Shown here: positions 61,691-64,000 of the stretch, in pieces
Layout: each line of letters begins with the position of its first letter
How positions within the stretch are numbered: the stretch's first letter is position 1
From: Atherinomorus stipes
Taxonomy: Eukaryota > Chordata > Actinopteri > Atheriniformes > Atherinidae
Direction of reading: 5' to 3'
DNA length: 64,000 bases
NCBI GenBank assembly: GCA_023101725.1
Contig: JALJCO010013434.1
Location: forward strand, 124,001-188,000
The notes under the pieces: generated by a model
What the model was told of the DNA's origin: nothing
The model's input: the letters and a program-made list of their open reading frames with translations, nothing else
Database searches by the model: none
Translations under genes and position numbers: made by a program

Positions 61691-62239
61691 TCTGCCAGAG
61701 CAAGGACATCCGGAACAATGTGACCAACCTCCAGACGTTGGAGAACTGCACCATCATTGAGGGCCACCTTAAGATTCTGCTTATGTTTAAGACCAAGACC
61801 GAGGATTTCAAAGGCCTCAGCTACCCAAAGCTGCAAGTGGTTACTGACTATGTATTGCTGTTCAGGGTCTACGGCCTGGAAACCCTCGGCGAGCTGTTCC
61901 CCAACCTGACAGTGATACGTGGCAACAACCTCTTCTTCAATTACGCTCTTGTGATCTACGAGATGCTGCAGTTAAAGGACCTGGGCCTCAACAGCCTGAT
62001 GAACATCACCCGGGGAGCCGTAAGGATAGAGAAGAATCCAGACCTGTGTTACCTGGCCACCTTGGACTGGTCCAAAATCCTGGACTCAATGGAGGACAAC
62101 TTCATCATGGCTAATAAGAATGAGAAGGAGTGTGGAGACGTGTGTCCAGGCACAGCCGAAGGTCGAACCCAGTGTCATCAGAGCACCATCAACGGGCATT
62201 TTAGGGAAAGATGCTGGTCACAGAACCACTGTCAGAGAA
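61691..62239 (+). CDS. insr: Insulin receptor, coding exon 2 (L1 domain and start of Cys-rich region)
   Basis: The exon (549 bp, phase 1 to phase 1) completes Ile32 and adds 182 codons. It encodes the ligand-binding L1 domain: [95 protein letters not shown], then the cysteine-rich start [16 protein letters not shown] to [16 protein letters not shown] and FRVYGLE fit INSR and not IGF1R (LLISK, FRVAGLE). NVT, NCT, NLT and NIT sequons are visible. The product is a cell-surface receptor tyrosine kinase for insulin. Later exons lie past the window. Whether this is insra or insrb cannot be decided. Confidence 0.95.
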
Positions 62240-62365
62240 GTAAGTGCTTGTGTGTTAATCTGCCTCAGGTCCAAAGACTTTAAATGAAACCCATGCTTCA
62301 TATAAAACCCAGATTTTCTCAGCCCATTTAAAAAAAAAGAAAGAAAATTATATCTTAATCATTAA

Positions 62366-63124
62366 AGGTACAGTATGTAAGAGTTACTGACATCTAGTGG
62401 TAAAGATGGGTATTGACAGAAAAGATGTTTTCCTTCAAATGACTTCATATTCCAAGCTCTGTTGTGAATGTGGCATGTGAATGTTAGGTTAATTTAACTC
62501 TAAATTGCCCCTAGGTATAAATGTAAGTGTGAATGGTTGTTCGTCTCTCTGTGTTGGCCCTGTGACAGACTGGCGACCTGTCCAGGGTGTACCCCGCCTC
62601 GCGTCTGATAATAGCTGGGATAGGCTCCAGCAACCCCCACGACCCTGAACTGGATAAGGGGTACAGAAAATGACTGACTGTTGTGAATGTATGGTGGCCG
62701 TTAGTGGCCAAAATTCTCCCAGACTCACAGATCCACTTCATTTGTGAGTGGATCAGTGGTCTCAGGTGTAGCTCTGACTGGACTATGAGTAACTACTTTT
62801 TATGTCTTTTAAGGCATTACTGATCCCAAACAGTTTCTATCTTCCATTGAACAAAGCTGGTACAGCAGTTTTTAAGTTAAGAGGGTTCTTACTTCACACA
62901 CAAAGTTCTGTCCATTCAGGGACACCGTTGTAAAAATAGTGGAACAAATATGGCAGCCTCCGTATGTGCACCACTCTGCAAGTAGATATAAATGACTCAT
63001 TCTAAGAAAATAAACATATAACAGCTATTCTAGTGCAGCGATTACACATCAGTAGAAACACAGTTTGAATTATATATCACATTTTTCTGCTATTGACCTT
63101 TGATTTTTTTACATACTGTACCTT
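62366..63124. mobile_element. TTAA-flanked element with AGGTACAGTATGTAA ends
   Basis: The left end follows TTAA (62362-62365) and reads AGGTACAGTATGTAA. The right end reads TTACATACTGTACCT and is followed by TTAA (63125-63128). It is non-coding and carries a retroposed fragment at 62472-62677. Confidence 0.65.
62472..62677 (+). mobile_element. 5'-truncated retroposon with perfect 13-bp target duplication
   Basis: ctgttgtgaatgt is present at 62459-62471 and 62678-62690. The insert ends with the tail TGTCCAGGGTGTACCCCGCC and GGATAGGCTCCAGCAACC, the same tail as at 29.88-29.97 kb. This is the signature of LINE-driven insertion. Confidence 0.8.
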
Positions 63125-63195
63125 TTAAAAAAAAAAAAAGACATGAATAATTGGGAAGAATGTCCACTATCTGGCTACTTTTGTGCAGACATAAT

Positions 63196-63275
63196 ATACT
63201 GCTCAAAAACAAAGGGAACACTTAAACAAAACAATGTGACTCCAAGTGTTTCCTTTGCTTTTGATCATTATATAT
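63196..63275. mobile_element. Internally deleted Tc1-type remnant
   Basis: It begins TACTGCTCAAAAACAAAGGG, the recalled end of a common fish Tc1-like family. The right end resembles the inverse (AGTGTTTCCTTTGCTTTTGA), so about 80 bp of terminal repeats remain. Confidence 0.45.
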
Positions 63276-64000
63276 CACCTGTCCAGAATCTGTTACATCA
63301 CATACTCTATTATGACATGACGTGAACTGTAGATTCTTGTGACCTGAAATCAATTGAGGCATATGATGTTTTCATCCTGAATAACTTCTATAATGTGAGG
63401 GGCTGCAGCTAATTTAAGCAGCAGGGGTCATTGACCTTCCCCGCCCTCTTATCAGCATTCATCGACCGAAACTGTAATTATAGGTTTGGGATCGGTTTGA
63501 TGTGTGGAATAATTCAACTGCATTGTTGGTTCAGTGAAGTGCACACCCTCAGGCTATGGGGGAAAAACGCGATAAATAAGAAGGTCAGAGAGCAGATGGA
63601 TGGGGTTTGTCTGAAGAAGCGGATTTTTTTTGTCCTTTTTTGTTAAAAAGAGCTGTGGGTTTTCTCCATGCTGCAACTGCTCTGCCAGTATGTCGGGCCA
63701 GTCAGTCAGCCAGCTTTTCCTCTTTTGCCATAAACACAGAGAATGTCTTCTATTGTAAGACACACAGGGAGATACTTATTATTTTTTTTAAGTTGATTAT
63801 AGCTTGTGATGCCTTTTCTCTTCTGTCTCCAACAGAAAGGCCAGAATTCAAAGAATAACAACCTCAGCCATGTTTATACATTGACTTGCATCCTGCATAT
63901 AATGTTGGCTGTCCAGTTTCTCTGCCAGGTCCCAGTGTTGGGAAAACGCAGCAGGAAACGGCTCTCTTCATGTTTCTGTCTTCCCGTCATGCACACAAGC

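Larger units (their letters stand above)
62240..64000 (+). other. insr: Start of insr intron 2
   Basis: It opens with GTAAGT. No exon 3 (Cys-rich continuation) was found up to the window end. It contains the TTAA-flanked element at 62366-63124 and a Tc1-type remnant near 63196. Confidence 0.7.

Noticed and set aside
61691..62239. IGF1R as the identity of the L1-domain exon
   Set aside because: LLMFKT and FRVYGLE are INSR-type; IGF1R has LLISK and FRVAGLE at these places.
63607..63858. insr exon 3 near the window end
   Set aside because: The translation lacks the cysteine pattern of the furin-like region that exon 3 must encode.

Overview
This is nuclear DNA from a bony fish, most likely a percomorph-type teleost. 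It holds split vertebrate genes with GT-AG introns, one compact and one very long intron, and many old mobile elements typical of fish (Tc1-like, hAT-like with 8-bp target duplications, TTAA-flanked elements, tRNA-derived SINEs). No bacterial-style operon, CRISPR array or virus was recognised. The species cannot be named from the sequence alone.

Three protein-coding genes are supported, all on the + strand. (1) Positions 170-4018 hold the last eight visible exons of an unconventional myosin-IX of the MYO9B type: the RhoGAP domain and the C-terminal tail. The motor domain lies upstream of the window. (2) Positions 8237-13732 hold a complete eight-exon use1 gene, a 257-residue ER SNARE with a C-terminal membrane anchor. 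MYO9B and USE1 are also neighbours on human 19p13.11, which supports both calls. (3) Positions 39174-39267 and 61691-62239 are coding exons 1 and 2 of an insulin receptor gene (insr), separated by a 22.4-kb intron. The window ends inside intron 2. The three genes do not form a pathway; they are neighbours by ancestry.

Between use1 and insr (about 14.7-37.8 kb) I recognise no host gene. This interval and the long insr intron hold the mobile DNA. The most striking object is at 33608-37767: a 4.16-kb foldback element with two 1.1-kb inverted arms. Each arm carries 9-10 tandem copies of a 61-62-bp unit that is itself a hairpin. The element has no recognisable transposase and stops at the edge of the presumed insr promoter. 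Other notable structures are two hAT-like elements inserted back to back in use1 intron 1 with shared target duplications, one of them a three-level nest (9016-10725); a Tc1-like element broken by a SINE and a TTAA element (about 47.69-49.87 kb); clean hAT-like insertions at 45225-46035 and 52509-53067; and a retroposed fragment with a perfect 13-bp duplication inside a TTAA-flanked element (62366-63124).

Limits: all exon borders are read from splice consensus and reading frame without transcript data. Transposon family names come from termini, target duplications and remembered protein motifs, not from a database search.
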